Both the position numbers and the translations under genes were made by a program. A model generated the notes under the pieces. The model was not told where the DNA came from. It made no database searches and saw only the letters and a program-made list of their open reading frames with translations. From the NCBI RefSeq assembly GCF_040219335.1, contig NZ_JAVJSQ010000006.1, forward strand, positions 124,001-188,000: a DNA stretch of 64,000 nucleotides. Direction: 5' to 3'. How positions within the stretch are numbered: the stretch's first letter is position 1; each line of letters starts with the position of its first letter. Below are positions 33,863 through 43,972 of this stretch, one piece after another. The DNA is from Gimesia sp. (GTDB lineage: Bacteria > Planctomycetota > Planctomycetia > Planctomycetales > Planctomycetaceae).

Positions 33863-36184
33863 ATGAAACACGTCAACCAGATGTTCCTGGCCTTGATTCT
33901 GGGACTTTTAGTGCTCAACGGAAATTCTGCGCTCCAGGCTGATCCTGCAAAACAGGCTCCCAAATCTGATAAACCAGCGGATCCACCTGCTAAGAAAGCA
34001 GAGCCCGACGGGCCCCCATCGATTCCCGCGCAGTTCATGTCAATCGAAAGTCCCGTGGGTGAGGTCACCTACGGACGCGTGACCAATGCCGCCCTGGCAC
34101 TGCAGAACGAAGCTGCTCAAGCCGGAGAGACCGGCTATCTGGTGCTTAAAATCACACCCGGTTCGAGCCCCTTTCACCAGGTGCAGGGACTGGCGAAATT
34201 TCTGGCCTCGTCTAAATTATCCAGCTTGAAAACAATTGCCTGGATCCCGGAGACCGTCATCGGTAATAACGTGGTTCTGGCACTGGCCTGTGATGAAATC
34301 GTGATGCACCCCGATGCAGAACTGGGCGACATCGGATACGGCAAAGCACTGGATCGGGACGAACAGCAGTTTGTGCTCTCGATCGTGGAAAAACGGCACA
34401 ATCCCAAGCTGAGCCGGGCACTGGCTCTGGGCATGATGGATCCGCAGCAGGCCGTCCTGAAAGTGAAAATCCAGCAGGGCGAGGGCAAGAATAAGCAGGT
34501 CGAATCGCGGGTGGTCACTCCCGAAGAACTGAAGCGACTGCGGGACAATCAGGCCGTGATCACCGATGTGGAAACCATCAAAGAAGTCGGTTCGCTGGGC
34601 GTTTTTTCGGGCAGCAAAGCCCGGGCCGTCGATGTGCTGGTCCAGCAACTGGCCCATTCCCGGGGAGATCTCTCCGAATTCTACGGCATTCCGCGGGAAA
34701 AGCTGCGCGACGATCCGACGGTGGGAGAAGCGCCTAAAGTAATGTTGATCAAGGTCGACGGGATGATTTCACCCATTCTGGAAACGTTCATCGAACGGCA
34801 GATCAATCGGGCCGTCAATTCCGGGGCCAATATGCTGGTATTCGAAATCGATTCCGGCGGTGGATACCTGCTTTCCGGGATGAATCTGGCAAACCGGATT
34901 GCCGATCTCGAATCCAGTAAGGTCCGTACTGTCGCCTATATCCCCGAACGTGCCATGAGCAGTGCCGCGATTATTGCCTTGGGCTGTGATGAGATTTTCC
35001 TCAAACCCAACGGGCAGATTGGCGATGCGGGGGTGATGCATGAGAACAAAAATGGGCAGTTCGAATTCGTACCGGAAAAAATTCTGAGTCCGATCCGGGT
35101 AACGATTCGCGATCTCGCGGAAAAGAAAGGCCGACCGCCGGCGGTCTGTGAAGCGATGATGGATAAAGACCTCGAAGTCTTTGAAGTCACCAACAGCAAA
35201 ACCGGTCAGCTCTGGTTCATGTCCGATACCGAAATTCATGAATCGAACGGGGAATGGATCAAAGGCCCTATGATTCCCGAGTCGAAAAAGGGCAACCTGT
35301 TGACCGTCAACGGCGTTCGGGCTCACGAACTCAAACTCGCAGAGCCTCCCGTACGTGAAATGGATGAACTCAAGCAGCGCCTGGGAATTGCCGCTGGTGT
35401 CAACTTGAAAGCAGTCGGGCGCACCTGGGTCGATACCCTCGTTTTTTACCTTAACACGGGAGCGGTGACCTTTCTGCTGTTTTTCATGGGAGCCCTGTTC
35501 ATCTACCTCGAACTCTACACGCTGACCGGGATGTTCGGAATCATGTCAGCCGTCTGTTTCGGCTTGTTTTTCTGGAGCAAATTCCTGGGAGGGACTGCTG
35601 GATACCTCGAGATCGTCCTGTTCGTGATCGGCATGATCTGCATTCTGATGGAGATCTTCGTCATTCCCGGTTTCGGGATCTTCGGCGTTTCCGGAGGGCT
35701 GCTGATCGTCTCTTCGATCATTTTAGCCAGCCAGACCTTCGGGGATTTCAATACACTGCGTCCCGGTTCCGATTTCACCAACATGACCAATACGGTCGGC
35801 ACCATGAGTGCCTCCCTGGTGACGGTTATTGTGCTGGCGTTGATTCTGAATCGGTTTCTCCCCGAGTCGCGGCTGATGAGTTCGATTATTCTCGCACCCC
35901 CGGGCGACGATCAGCGTCCTGGCGGTCACGAGATCCGCCTGGACCCCGAACTGCTCGGCAACCTGGCCAGTGTCCACCGTCATGGCCTGGAGCTAAAAGT
36001 GGGCATGCACGGTGTCACCACGTCCGTTTTACGACCCGCAGGACGGGTTGAAATTGACGGAGTCTGGGTCGATGTGATCAGCGAAGGCCCCTACATTCAG
36101 GTAGGGGTACCGGTAGAAATTGCACAAATTCAAGGGAATGAAATTGTGGTGCGTGAAGTAACTCCCGATGAGGAAACTGCTTAG
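33863..36184 (+). CDS. NfeD-family membrane-bound serine protease with tandem ClpP-like domains
   Basis: A 773-residue NfeD1b-type protein: signal peptide (FLALILGLLVLNGNSALQA), Pro/Lys linker, then two ClpP-fold domains (~60-270 and ~290-500), four or five transmembrane helices (~535-690: VTFLLFFMGALFIYL, VLFVIGMICILMEIF and others) and a C-terminal OB-fold NfeD domain (GMHGVTTSVLRPAGRVEIDG). In the second ClpP domain the likely nucleophile is Ser366 (AMSSAAIIALGCDEI) with the oxyanion loop SGGGYL. The matching place in the first domain reads VIGNNVVLALACDEI, so its serine is lost and it is probably structural. The family cleaves stomatin-type membrane proteins; no stomatin/flotillin gene is next to it here. 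The stop is TAG. Confidence 0.9.
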   Translation: MKHVNQMFLALILGLLVLNGNSALQADPAKQAPKSDKPADPPAKKAEPDGPPSIPAQFMSIESPVGEVTYGRVTNAALALQNEAAQAGETGYLVLKITPGSSPFHQVQGLAKFLASSKLSSLKTIAWIPETVIGNNVVLALACDEIVMHPDAELGDIGYGKALDRDEQQFVLSIVEKRHNPKLSRALALGMMDPQQAVLKVKIQQGEGKNKQVESRVVTPEELKRLRDNQAVITDVETIKEVGSLGVFSGSKARAVDVLVQQLAHSRGDLSEFYGIPREKLRDDPTVGEAPKVMLIKVDGMISPILETFIERQINRAVNSGANMLVFEIDSGGGYLLSGMNLANRIADLESSKVRTVAYIPERAMSSAAIIALGCDEIFLKPNGQIGDAGVMHENKNGQFEFVPEKILSPIRVTIRDLAEKKGRPPAVCEAMMDKDLEVFEVTNSKTGQLWFMSDTEIHESNGEWIKGPMIPESKKGNLLTVNGVRAHELKLAEPPVREMDELKQRLGIAAGVNLKAVGRTWVDTLVFYLNTGAVTFLLFFMGALFIYLELYTLTGMFGIMSAVCFGLFFWSKFLGGTAGYLEIVLFVIGMICILMEIFVIPGFGIFGVSGGLLIVSSIILASQTFGDFNTLRPGSDFTNMTNTVGTMSASLVTVIVLALILNRFLPESRLMSSIILAPPGDDQRPGGHEIRLDPELLGNLASVHRHGLELKVGMHGVTTSVLRPAGRVEIDGVWVDVISEGPYIQVGVPVEIAQIQGNEIVVREVTPDEETA

Positions 36185-36493
36185 GGTGAGCGGGTTGCTG
36201 TCTGTGGCTGGGGTTTATTTGTGCACTCTTTTCCGGTTGTCAGGGTATGCTGACGGTTTAAATCGATTCAGAAACGTTTTTATAAACCGTCTAGCGTATC
36301 CATTGAATAATCTATTCAAATTGCTACATTAAGTGCTTAAATACCCTGAAAGCTAGCGTAATAGCTTTGTTTTCTCTCGCCATTACCCGTCTCAGAAAGT
36401 CCAGACAAGGATCGTAGTGGCTGTCTTTGCATGGGGAAGTCCCCGATCTTCTCTGTTTGTCAAGTTGTTTGTTGTAAAGGTTTAAGTGAAAGA
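36185..36493 (+). promoter_or_regulatory. rpsO upstream region with several stem-loops
   Basis: Four inverted repeats lie between the NfeD-type gene and rpsO. The first is TATGCTGACGGTTTA at 36246-36260 with 36283-36298 (one bulge). The second is the perfect 7+3+7 palindrome TTGAATA-ATC-TATTCAA at 36303-36319. The third, AAAGCTA/TAGCTTT at 36349-36368, is followed by GTTTTCTC and could be a weak terminator of the upstream gene. The fourth is GGGGAAGTCCCC at 36433-36444, ~50 bases before the rpsO start and flanked by GATC pairs. The last is well placed to be part of an S15-responsive leader, since rpsO is autoregulated by leader RNA in several phyla. This is inference. Confidence 0.4.
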
Positions 36494-36763
36494 ATGTCAG
36501 TCACTCAGGAACGAAGAGCAGAATTGATTCAAGAGTATCAGTCGAAACAAGGGGATACCGGATCTGCTGAAGTGCAGATTGCTGTGCTTACCGAACGGAT
36601 TGTTAATTTAACCGAGCACCTCCGGTCCAACGTGAAAGATCACGCGAGTCGTCGTGGCCTGCTGCAGATGGTCAGTCGCCGCCGTGGTCTGCTGGATTAT
36701 TTGCACAAAAAGAATGCAGAAAGCTATAGGGAAATTCTCGATCGGCTGAATATCAGAAAGTAA
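36494..36763 (+). CDS. rpsO: 30S ribosomal protein S15
   Basis: An 89-residue S15, the usual length. It binds 16S rRNA in the central domain and forms intersubunit bridge B4. Characteristic segments are [41 protein letters not shown] and LLDYLHKKN. The start [13 protein letters not shown] at 36494 matches family starts; the frame extends upstream to 36431 without similarity. It lies 55 bases before pnp, the rpsO-pnp order conserved across many bacteria. Confidence 0.98.
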   Translation: MSVTQERRAELIQEYQSKQGDTGSAEVQIAVLTERIVNLTEHLRSNVKDHASRRGLLQMVSRRRGLLDYLHKKNAESYREILDRLNIRK

Positions 36764-36818
36764 TTTCGATTGTTCGCTGATCTTTGTCGGTTTGTCGGAA
36801 AAGAATTAGGAAATTATT

Positions 36819-38954
<2,136 letters not shown>

Positions 38955-39088
38955 GGGCCATTGATCACTTGAATTGACTGGGATTCAAAGCAAACCACAC
39001 ACCAGCGAATGTGTTGAACTGCCGAAAATCCCGTCATTCCAGGTCTGACTTAAAATGGCTCAGTCACTCTTTTTGATCTGAGATAAAT

Positions 39089-39138
39089 ATAAAACGATGA
39101 AGGAGCTCGATTTGAGATGACTTCATCGTTTTATTTTT
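39089..39138 (+). terminator. terminator of rpsO-pnp
   Basis: A perfect 14-bp inverted repeat, ATAAAACGATGAAG (39089-39102) with CTTCATCGTTTTAT (39121-39134), has an 18-base loop and is followed by T-rich sequence (TTTT to 39138). It lies ~135 bases after the pnp stop. Confidence 0.85.
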
Positions 39139-39218
39139 GAAACAGCAGTTTCTGATACAAGAGTGGAACATCAGACCATCGTGCTCCACTATTTTATCCG
39201 TCCGGTTGGGAAGTAACC

Positions 39219-39953
39219 ATGCAGAGACCATCCGCAGTCAACGAGAGCCCGCTGAGTGTTGCAGAACGGGAAAAGCTGGAAGCCCAGTATTCCGAAATCG
39301 CAACGCTGGCCGGCGGCTTAGCGCATGAAATCAAAAATCCTCTCTCCACGATGAGCATGAACCTCGAACTGCTCACTGAAGATCTGGAAACACTGGATGT
39401 CCCCGCCCGACATCGCATGCTCAAAAAAGTCGAAAGCGTGCAGCGGGAATGCAAACACCTGCAGGACATCCTGGATGCCTTCCTGCAGTTTGCCCGGGTA
39501 GGGAAGCTGGCACTGACCACCGCCAATCTGAATACACTGGTAAGCGACTTCATCGACTTCTTCCGCCCTCAGGCCAATGAAGCAGGCATCGAAATCAGCC
39601 CGCACTTCGATGCAGACCTGCCTGCGGTCCAGATCGATCCAGCCCTGTTTCGGCAGGTGTTGATGAACCTGGCGCTGAACGTGGTCCAGGCAATGCCCGA
39701 TGGCGGTCTGATCGAATTACAGACATCGCATCGGGATGGCACCGTCTACCTGGACATCATCGATAACGGTAAAGGCATCGATGAAAAGGTTAAGTCGCGG
39801 ATGTTCGATGCCTTCTTTTCTACGAAAGCGGGAGGCAGTGGTCTGGGGCTGCCCACGGTCAAAAAGATCGTCGACGCCCATCACGGCACGATTGAATGTG
39901 ACAGTGAACCCGGTCGCGGGACGCGGTTTACCATTTCCTTCCCCGTTTGCTGA
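39219..39953 (+). CDS. cytoplasmic sensor histidine kinase, NtrB-like
   Basis: A 244-residue soluble histidine kinase with no transmembrane helix and almost no sensor region. The HisKA helix carries the phosphorylated His in GGLAHEIKNPLSTM. HATPase_c motifs follow: N-box QVLMNLALNVVQAM, G1 DNGKGID, F-box MFDAFFSTKAGGSGLGL (with G2) and GRGTRFTISFP. It should autophosphorylate and hand phosphate to the response regulator encoded 162 bases downstream. With only ~25 residues before HisKA, its input must come from another protein. It follows the pnp terminator and so has its own promoter in 39139-39218. Confidence 0.92.
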   Translation: MQRPSAVNESPLSVAEREKLEAQYSEIATLAGGLAHEIKNPLSTMSMNLELLTEDLETLDVPARHRMLKKVESVQRECKHLQDILDAFLQFARVGKLALTTANLNTLVSDFIDFFRPQANEAGIEISPHFDADLPAVQIDPALFRQVLMNLALNVVQAMPDGGLIELQTSHRDGTVYLDIIDNGKGIDEKVKSRMFDAFFSTKAGGSGLGLPTVKKIVDAHHGTIECDSEPGRGTRFTISFPVC

Positions 39954-40115
39954 AGAATGGTTCCCTGCACAATTTCATTACATTTTCGACTTGAATAAGA
40001 TGTATTCTGTCCGTCCGGCTGTGTCCGTTCCTTCGGGAAAACATGGTGCACGACGGTCAGCCCCTGATGACTGCATTTTAGGTTCCTAACAGATAGAAGG
40101 CAGAAAGTCTGCTCG

Positions 40116-41552
40116 ATGAGCGCAAAAGACGCCCCGGAAACTGATCTTGAATCAATCGTTATTCGTGTCCTGATCATTGATGACGATGAAGCACATGCCC
40201 AGGCGGTGGCAGAAAGCCTGGAGCGGGTCGGCTGCGAGTGTAAAATCGCCACCTCAGGGGAGCAGGGTGCCAAACTGATTGAACGCGAAACGGCAGACAT
40301 CGTGATTACCGACCTCCGCATGGATGGCGTCGATGGTCTCTCGATCCTCCGCACTGCCAAGGAAGAACTTCCCGACGCTGAAGTCATCGTGCTGACCGGT
40401 CATGGCTCAATCAACTCCGCTGTAACTGCGATGCAACTCGGGGCCTACACTTACCTGACCAAACCGCTGGATATCAACGAACTCCGCAACGCAGTCGAAA
40501 AGGCATCCACCCGCGTCCGTCTCATGCGACGGAATGCAGAATTGCATCGCCGACTGGATGAAAAGTTCGGCTTCGAAGGCGTGATCGGTAACACGCCCCA
40601 GATGCATACGATTGTTGAAAAGCTGAAGAATGTCGCTTCGACCAACAGCACCGTGCTGATCGAAGGTGAGAGCGGAACCGGGAAAGAACTCGTCGCGCGT
40701 GCGATCCATCAGAACAGTGAGCGTAAGAGCAAGCCTTTCGTTCCCCTCAACATCTCGGCACTCCCGGACAGTATTTTGGAGAGTGAACTCTTCGGACACG
40801 AGCAGGGGGCCTTTACCGGTGCCGTCGGTAAGCGGATTGGTAAGTTCGAGCATGCCAACGGGGGAACCCTGTTCCTGGATGAAGTTGGCGAAATGCCGAT
40901 GCAGACACAGATCAAACTGCTGCGTGTTCTGGAAGACCGTAAGATTGCCCGCCTGGGAACCAATGAAGAGATCAGTCTCAACGTTCGCCTGGTGGCTGCG
41001 ACGAATGCGGATCTGCTCGAAATGGTGAAGAAGGGAACCTTCCGACAGGATCTGTACTATCGGCTGTCAGTGGTAAAAATCGAGCTGCCCCCACTCCGGG
41101 AGCGGCGGGGGGACATACCGCTGCTGACCGATCATTTCCTGAAAGAGCTCTCTGCCCAGTACGACAAGCCTTACGAAGGTGTTTCGCGGGCCGCCCGTCG
41201 CGCGCTGATGTCATACGACTGGCCTGGCAATATCCGTCAACTCCGCAATGCCGCCGAGCGAATGCTGGTGCTGGACACTGATGGGATTCTGGATCTGGAC
41301 GACCTGCCTGAAGAGATCGTACCTGTCGCGGGACCGGATGGAGACAGCAGCTATACCTCGGATCGTTCCGGAGCCGATTTTCTCATTGGCCGTCCTTTCT
41401 CTGAGGTAGAACGCTACTACATTGAGCGGGCCCTCGATCTGGCGGATGGCAAGCGGGAAGAAGCAGCCAAGATGCTGGGCATTGGTGAGCGAACCCTCTA
41501 CCGGAAGCTCAAAGAGTATCAGAAGCAGAAAGAGGAGCAGGGGGGCGTCTGA
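40116..41552 (+). CDS. sigma-54-dependent response regulator, NtrC family
   Basis: A 478-residue activator of the NtrC type. The receiver domain (~15-130) has the acidic pair in IIDDDEAHA, the phospho-acceptor Asp in [10 protein letters not shown], Thr in VIVLTGHG and Lys in YLTKPLDI. The AAA+ domain (~150-380) has Walker [16 protein letters not shown], the sigma-54 contact loop GAFTGA, Walker [13 protein letters not shown] and the arginine finger region [13 protein letters not shown]-type helix-turn-helix is at the end ([20 protein letters not shown]). It is the partner of the preceding kinase. Target promoters are not obvious in this window; I saw no convincing TGGCAC-N5-TTGC element. Confidence 0.96.
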   Translation: MSAKDAPETDLESIVIRVLIIDDDEAHAQAVAESLERVGCECKIATSGEQGAKLIERETADIVITDLRMDGVDGLSILRTAKEELPDAEVIVLTGHGSINSAVTAMQLGAYTYLTKPLDINELRNAVEKASTRVRLMRRNAELHRRLDEKFGFEGVIGNTPQMHTIVEKLKNVASTNSTVLIEGESGTGKELVARAIHQNSERKSKPFVPLNISALPDSILESELFGHEQGAFTGAVGKRIGKFEHANGGTLFLDEVGEMPMQTQIKLLRVLEDRKIARLGTNEEISLNVRLVAATNADLLEMVKKGTFRQDLYYRLSVVKIELPPLRERRGDIPLLTDHFLKELSAQYDKPYEGVSRAARRALMSYDWPGNIRQLRNAAERMLVLDTDGILDLDDLPEEIVPVAGPDGDSSYTSDRSGADFLIGRPFSEVERYYIERALDLADGKREEAAKMLGIGERTLYRKLKEYQKQKEEQGGV

Positions 41553-41815
41553 CCCTCGCTGCCAGCCTCTTCAACAGCCCCTTTCGCTCTCGATTTGGCG
41601 CAGTGAACAGACCTTGTTGCTGTCTTCCCATTCTAAAGTCCCTCAATTCTTCTCCATCTGTCTTTCGAGTGCCTTCTTGGGGGCTTGTTCCGTAAGTCCT
41701 TAATTAGTAATGGTATCGGTGTGATAGATGTCCGCGTGAGCTGCAGCAGGTAAACCATTTATCTGCCCAGGTACGCCGGGAAAATGAATAATTTCCTGCG
41801 ACATCTTGACAAATA

Positions 41816-41830
41816 TTGACGATCCGTCAA
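41816..41830. promoter_or_regulatory. candidate TetR operator, copy 1
   Basis: The palindrome TTGACG-ATC-CGTCAA lies 12 bases before the tetR start. Read on the other strand it differs from the second copy at 42594-42608 by one base in fifteen. It overlaps a possible promoter in which TTGACA at 41806 would be the -35 box. Binding by the adjacent TetR protein is inferred from position and duplication. Confidence 0.65.
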
Positions 41831-41842
41831 AATAAGGACACG

Positions 41843-42571
41843 ATGAGTACACGAGAACGCAAACAACGTGAAATTCAGGAACGCGAGGCCAAAATCCTCG
41901 AATGCGCCCGTCCCATGTTCATTGAGGGGGGCTATAACGGTCTGAATATGGACCGCCTGACCAGCATGCTCGAGTACTCCAAAGGGACGATCTACAATCA
42001 CTTCTCCTGCAAAGAAGAGATCATTATCACCCTCGCGATCCAGACGCTGGAAAAGCGATTGGCGATGTTCGAAAAGGCGTCCCTCTTCCAGGGGACATCG
42101 CGCGAGCGTATTGCCGCCATCGGAACCGCTGCTGAACTGTTTGTGAAACTCTACCCCGATCACTTCCGGGTCGAGCAGACGATTCGCCTCGATTCCATCT
42201 GGGAAAAGACCTCAGAGGAACGGCGGAAGATTATGGCCAACTGTGAACATCGCTGCATGGGGGTTGTAGGAGGCATCGTTCGTGATGCCATTGCCCGGGA
42301 TGATCTCGTCCTGGACGATCACGCAACACCCGAAGAAATCGTCTTCGGTCTCTGGTCGCTCTCCTTCGGGGGCTATTCGATCATCGCCACCAGTAATTCG
42401 CTGGATGAAATCGGAATTTCTGCGCCCTTCGAAATGCTGCGTCGTAATTTCAATCGTTTTCTGGATGGAATCGAGTGGCAGCCGCTCAGTTCTACCGTCG
42501 ACTACGATGCGGTCTTTGATCGTGTCAGCGAGGAGGTGTTTGGAAATGAACTCCAGCAGATCTCTGTCTGA
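41843..42571 (+). CDS. TetR/AcrR-family transcriptional regulator
   Basis: A 242-residue TetR-type regulator. The N-terminal helix-turn-helix is clear: ILECARPMFIEGGYNGLNMDRLTSMLEYSKGTIYNHFSCKEEII, with the typical G-T-I/L-Y-x-H/Y-F ending. The rest is the helical ligand-binding and dimerisation domain. The ATG at 41843 has AAGGA 5-8 bases upstream. It is the first gene of an operon with an RND adaptor and pump and overlaps the adaptor gene by 26 bases. It therefore probably represses its own operon until a pump substrate binds. Two near-identical 15-bp palindromes flank it. Confidence 0.93.
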   Translation: MSTRERKQREIQEREAKILECARPMFIEGGYNGLNMDRLTSMLEYSKGTIYNHFSCKEEIIITLAIQTLEKRLAMFEKASLFQGTSRERIAAIGTAAELFVKLYPDHFRVEQTIRLDSIWEKTSEERRKIMANCEHRCMGVVGGIVRDAIARDDLVLDDHATPEEIVFGLWSLSFGGYSIIATSNSLDEIGISAPFEMLRRNFNRFLDGIEWQPLSSTVDYDAVFDRVSEEVFGNELQQISV

Positions 42572-43904
42572 GACGCTTTTTTTTGATCCGAAGTTGACGA
42601 ATCGTCAATTTGCCTCATACCTGTTCAGGCGACTGAGACTCCCTTTGATGCTCGCGCTGATGGTCTGTCTGACCGGCGGCTACTGGTTGTTTCATAAGCA
42701 GGCCTTCTCCACAGAAGTGACCGCGAAACAGCAGCCTCTGGAGCAGGGGATTCCCGTTGAAGTCTTAGAGCTGAAACCTGTCGATTCATTTGCGCGGAAA
42801 CGCACCTATACCGGTAAAGTCGAAGCTGCACGCACCAGTGAACTCTCACTGGAACGCAGCGGCAAGTTGATTGAGATCAACGTGGACGAGGGAGATCCGG
42901 TCAAAGCCGACATGATCCTGGCCCGGCTCGACACCCGCCATTTGAAGATTGTCCGTCAGAAGCTCCAGGCAGAACGCGATGCTGCCCAGGCCAAGCTGGA
43001 TGAGCTGGTAGCCGGTCCACGTCCCCAGACCATTGCCGCCGCCGAGGCCACCGTCAGACAGCTGATCGCCAGGCTGAATAATCTGCAGGCGGACCATGCC
43101 CGCAACGAACAACTGTTGGAACGCAATGCAATCTCCAAGTCTGTGTATGAAGCTTCGCAATACGATGTCCAGCAGCAGCAGGCACAGCTCGATGCTGCAA
43201 AGAGTCAACTCTCGGAACTGAAGGAAGGGACGCGCAAGGAACAGCTGGCTGCTCAGAAAGCGGTCGTCGCCAACCTGGATGCCCAGTTGGAAGACAACCA
43301 GATCGATCTGGAAGACACGGTACTCAAAGCACCATTCTCAGGACGCATCTCGAAACGCTATGCAGATGAAGGGACCGTGATTTCCCCCGAGACACCGCTG
43401 CTGCGACTGGTAGAAGATCAACAGCTTGAAGCCCACATCGGGGTGCCAGTCGAAATGACACCCGGTCTGAAGCGTGGTGCCCGTCAGCAGGTACAACTCA
43501 ATGGTAAAACATACCAGTCAACTCTGAAAGCGGTCCTGCCCGAACTTGATCCGGTGACCCGCACCCGTGAAGTCGTACTGGCACTCGATAAACAGGCTGC
43601 CGAACAGTTGATTCCCGGGCAGGTGATTCGTCTTGCGATGGAAGAGCCTGTGGAAATGCGGGGCTTCTGGCTGCCACTCAGTGCCCTGGCACGGGGAGAA
43701 CGCGGCCTCTGGTCGGCGTATGCTGTCGTACCGGGGAAAGTGGAAGGGGAATTGATTCTGGAGAAACGGCAGATCGAAGTTCTGCATACGGAAGGTGACC
43801 GGGTCCTCGTCCGGGGGACATTGAAATCAGGAGACCGGATGGTCGTGGATGGAATTCATAAACTGGCGAATAATCAACGGGTGGTGATCAAGTCCGATTC
43901 CTGA
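42546..43904 (+). CDS. RND efflux periplasmic adaptor (membrane fusion protein, HlyD/AcrA family)
   Basis: A 452-residue membrane fusion protein with an N-terminal transmembrane anchor (LPLMLALMVCLTGGYWLF) rather than a lipobox. It has the lipoyl/barrel halves (GKLIEINVDEGDPVKADMILARLDT and LKAPFSGRISKRYADEGTVI), a long alpha-hairpin with coiled-coil heptads (~150-240), and a beta-barrel/membrane-proximal end (EVLHTEGDRVLVRGTLKSGD). The start at 42546 is chosen for its strong AGGAGGT 8-9 bases upstream inside the end of tetR. The frame is open further back to 42282, but that part only shadows tetR. It should link the RND pump encoded next to an outer-membrane channel. Confidence 0.92.
   Translation: MNSSRSLSETLFFDPKLTNRQFASYLFRRLRLPLMLALMVCLTGGYWLFHKQAFSTEVTAKQQPLEQGIPVEVLELKPVDSFARKRTYTGKVEAARTSELSLERSGKLIEINVDEGDPVKADMILARLDTRHLKIVRQKLQAERDAAQAKLDELVAGPRPQTIAAAEATVRQLIARLNNLQADHARNEQLLERNAISKSVYEASQYDVQQQQAQLDAAKSQLSELKEGTRKEQLAAQKAVVANLDAQLEDNQIDLEDTVLKAPFSGRISKRYADEGTVISPETPLLRLVEDQQLEAHIGVPVEMTPGLKRGARQQVQLNGKTYQSTLKAVLPELDPVTRTREVVLALDKQAAEQLIPGQVIRLAMEEPVEMRGFWLPLSALARGERGLWSAYAVVPGKVEGELILEKRQIEVLHTEGDRVLVRGTLKSGDRMVVDGIHKLANNQRVVIKSDS
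42594..42608. promoter_or_regulatory. candidate TetR operator, copy 2, inside the adaptor gene
   Basis: The palindrome TTGACG-AAT-CGTCAA begins 48 bases into the adaptor gene, where it encodes Leu-Thr-Asn-Arg-Gln. It matches copy 1 (41816-41830, read on the opposite strand) at 14 of 15 bases. An intragenic operator could act as a roadblock or bring about looping with copy 1, ~780 bases away. Confidence 0.55.
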
Positions 43905-43972
43905 TTCATGGAAATCACTGATCCAGTTCAAAAGCACACGTTGAGCCTCAGCCTGCAACCTTTCAGGACAGA

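Noticed and set aside
39954-40115. Sigma-54 promoter for the NtrC-like operon
   Set aside because: No TGGCAC-N5-TTGC match with correct spacing was found here or in the other intergenic regions I examined.
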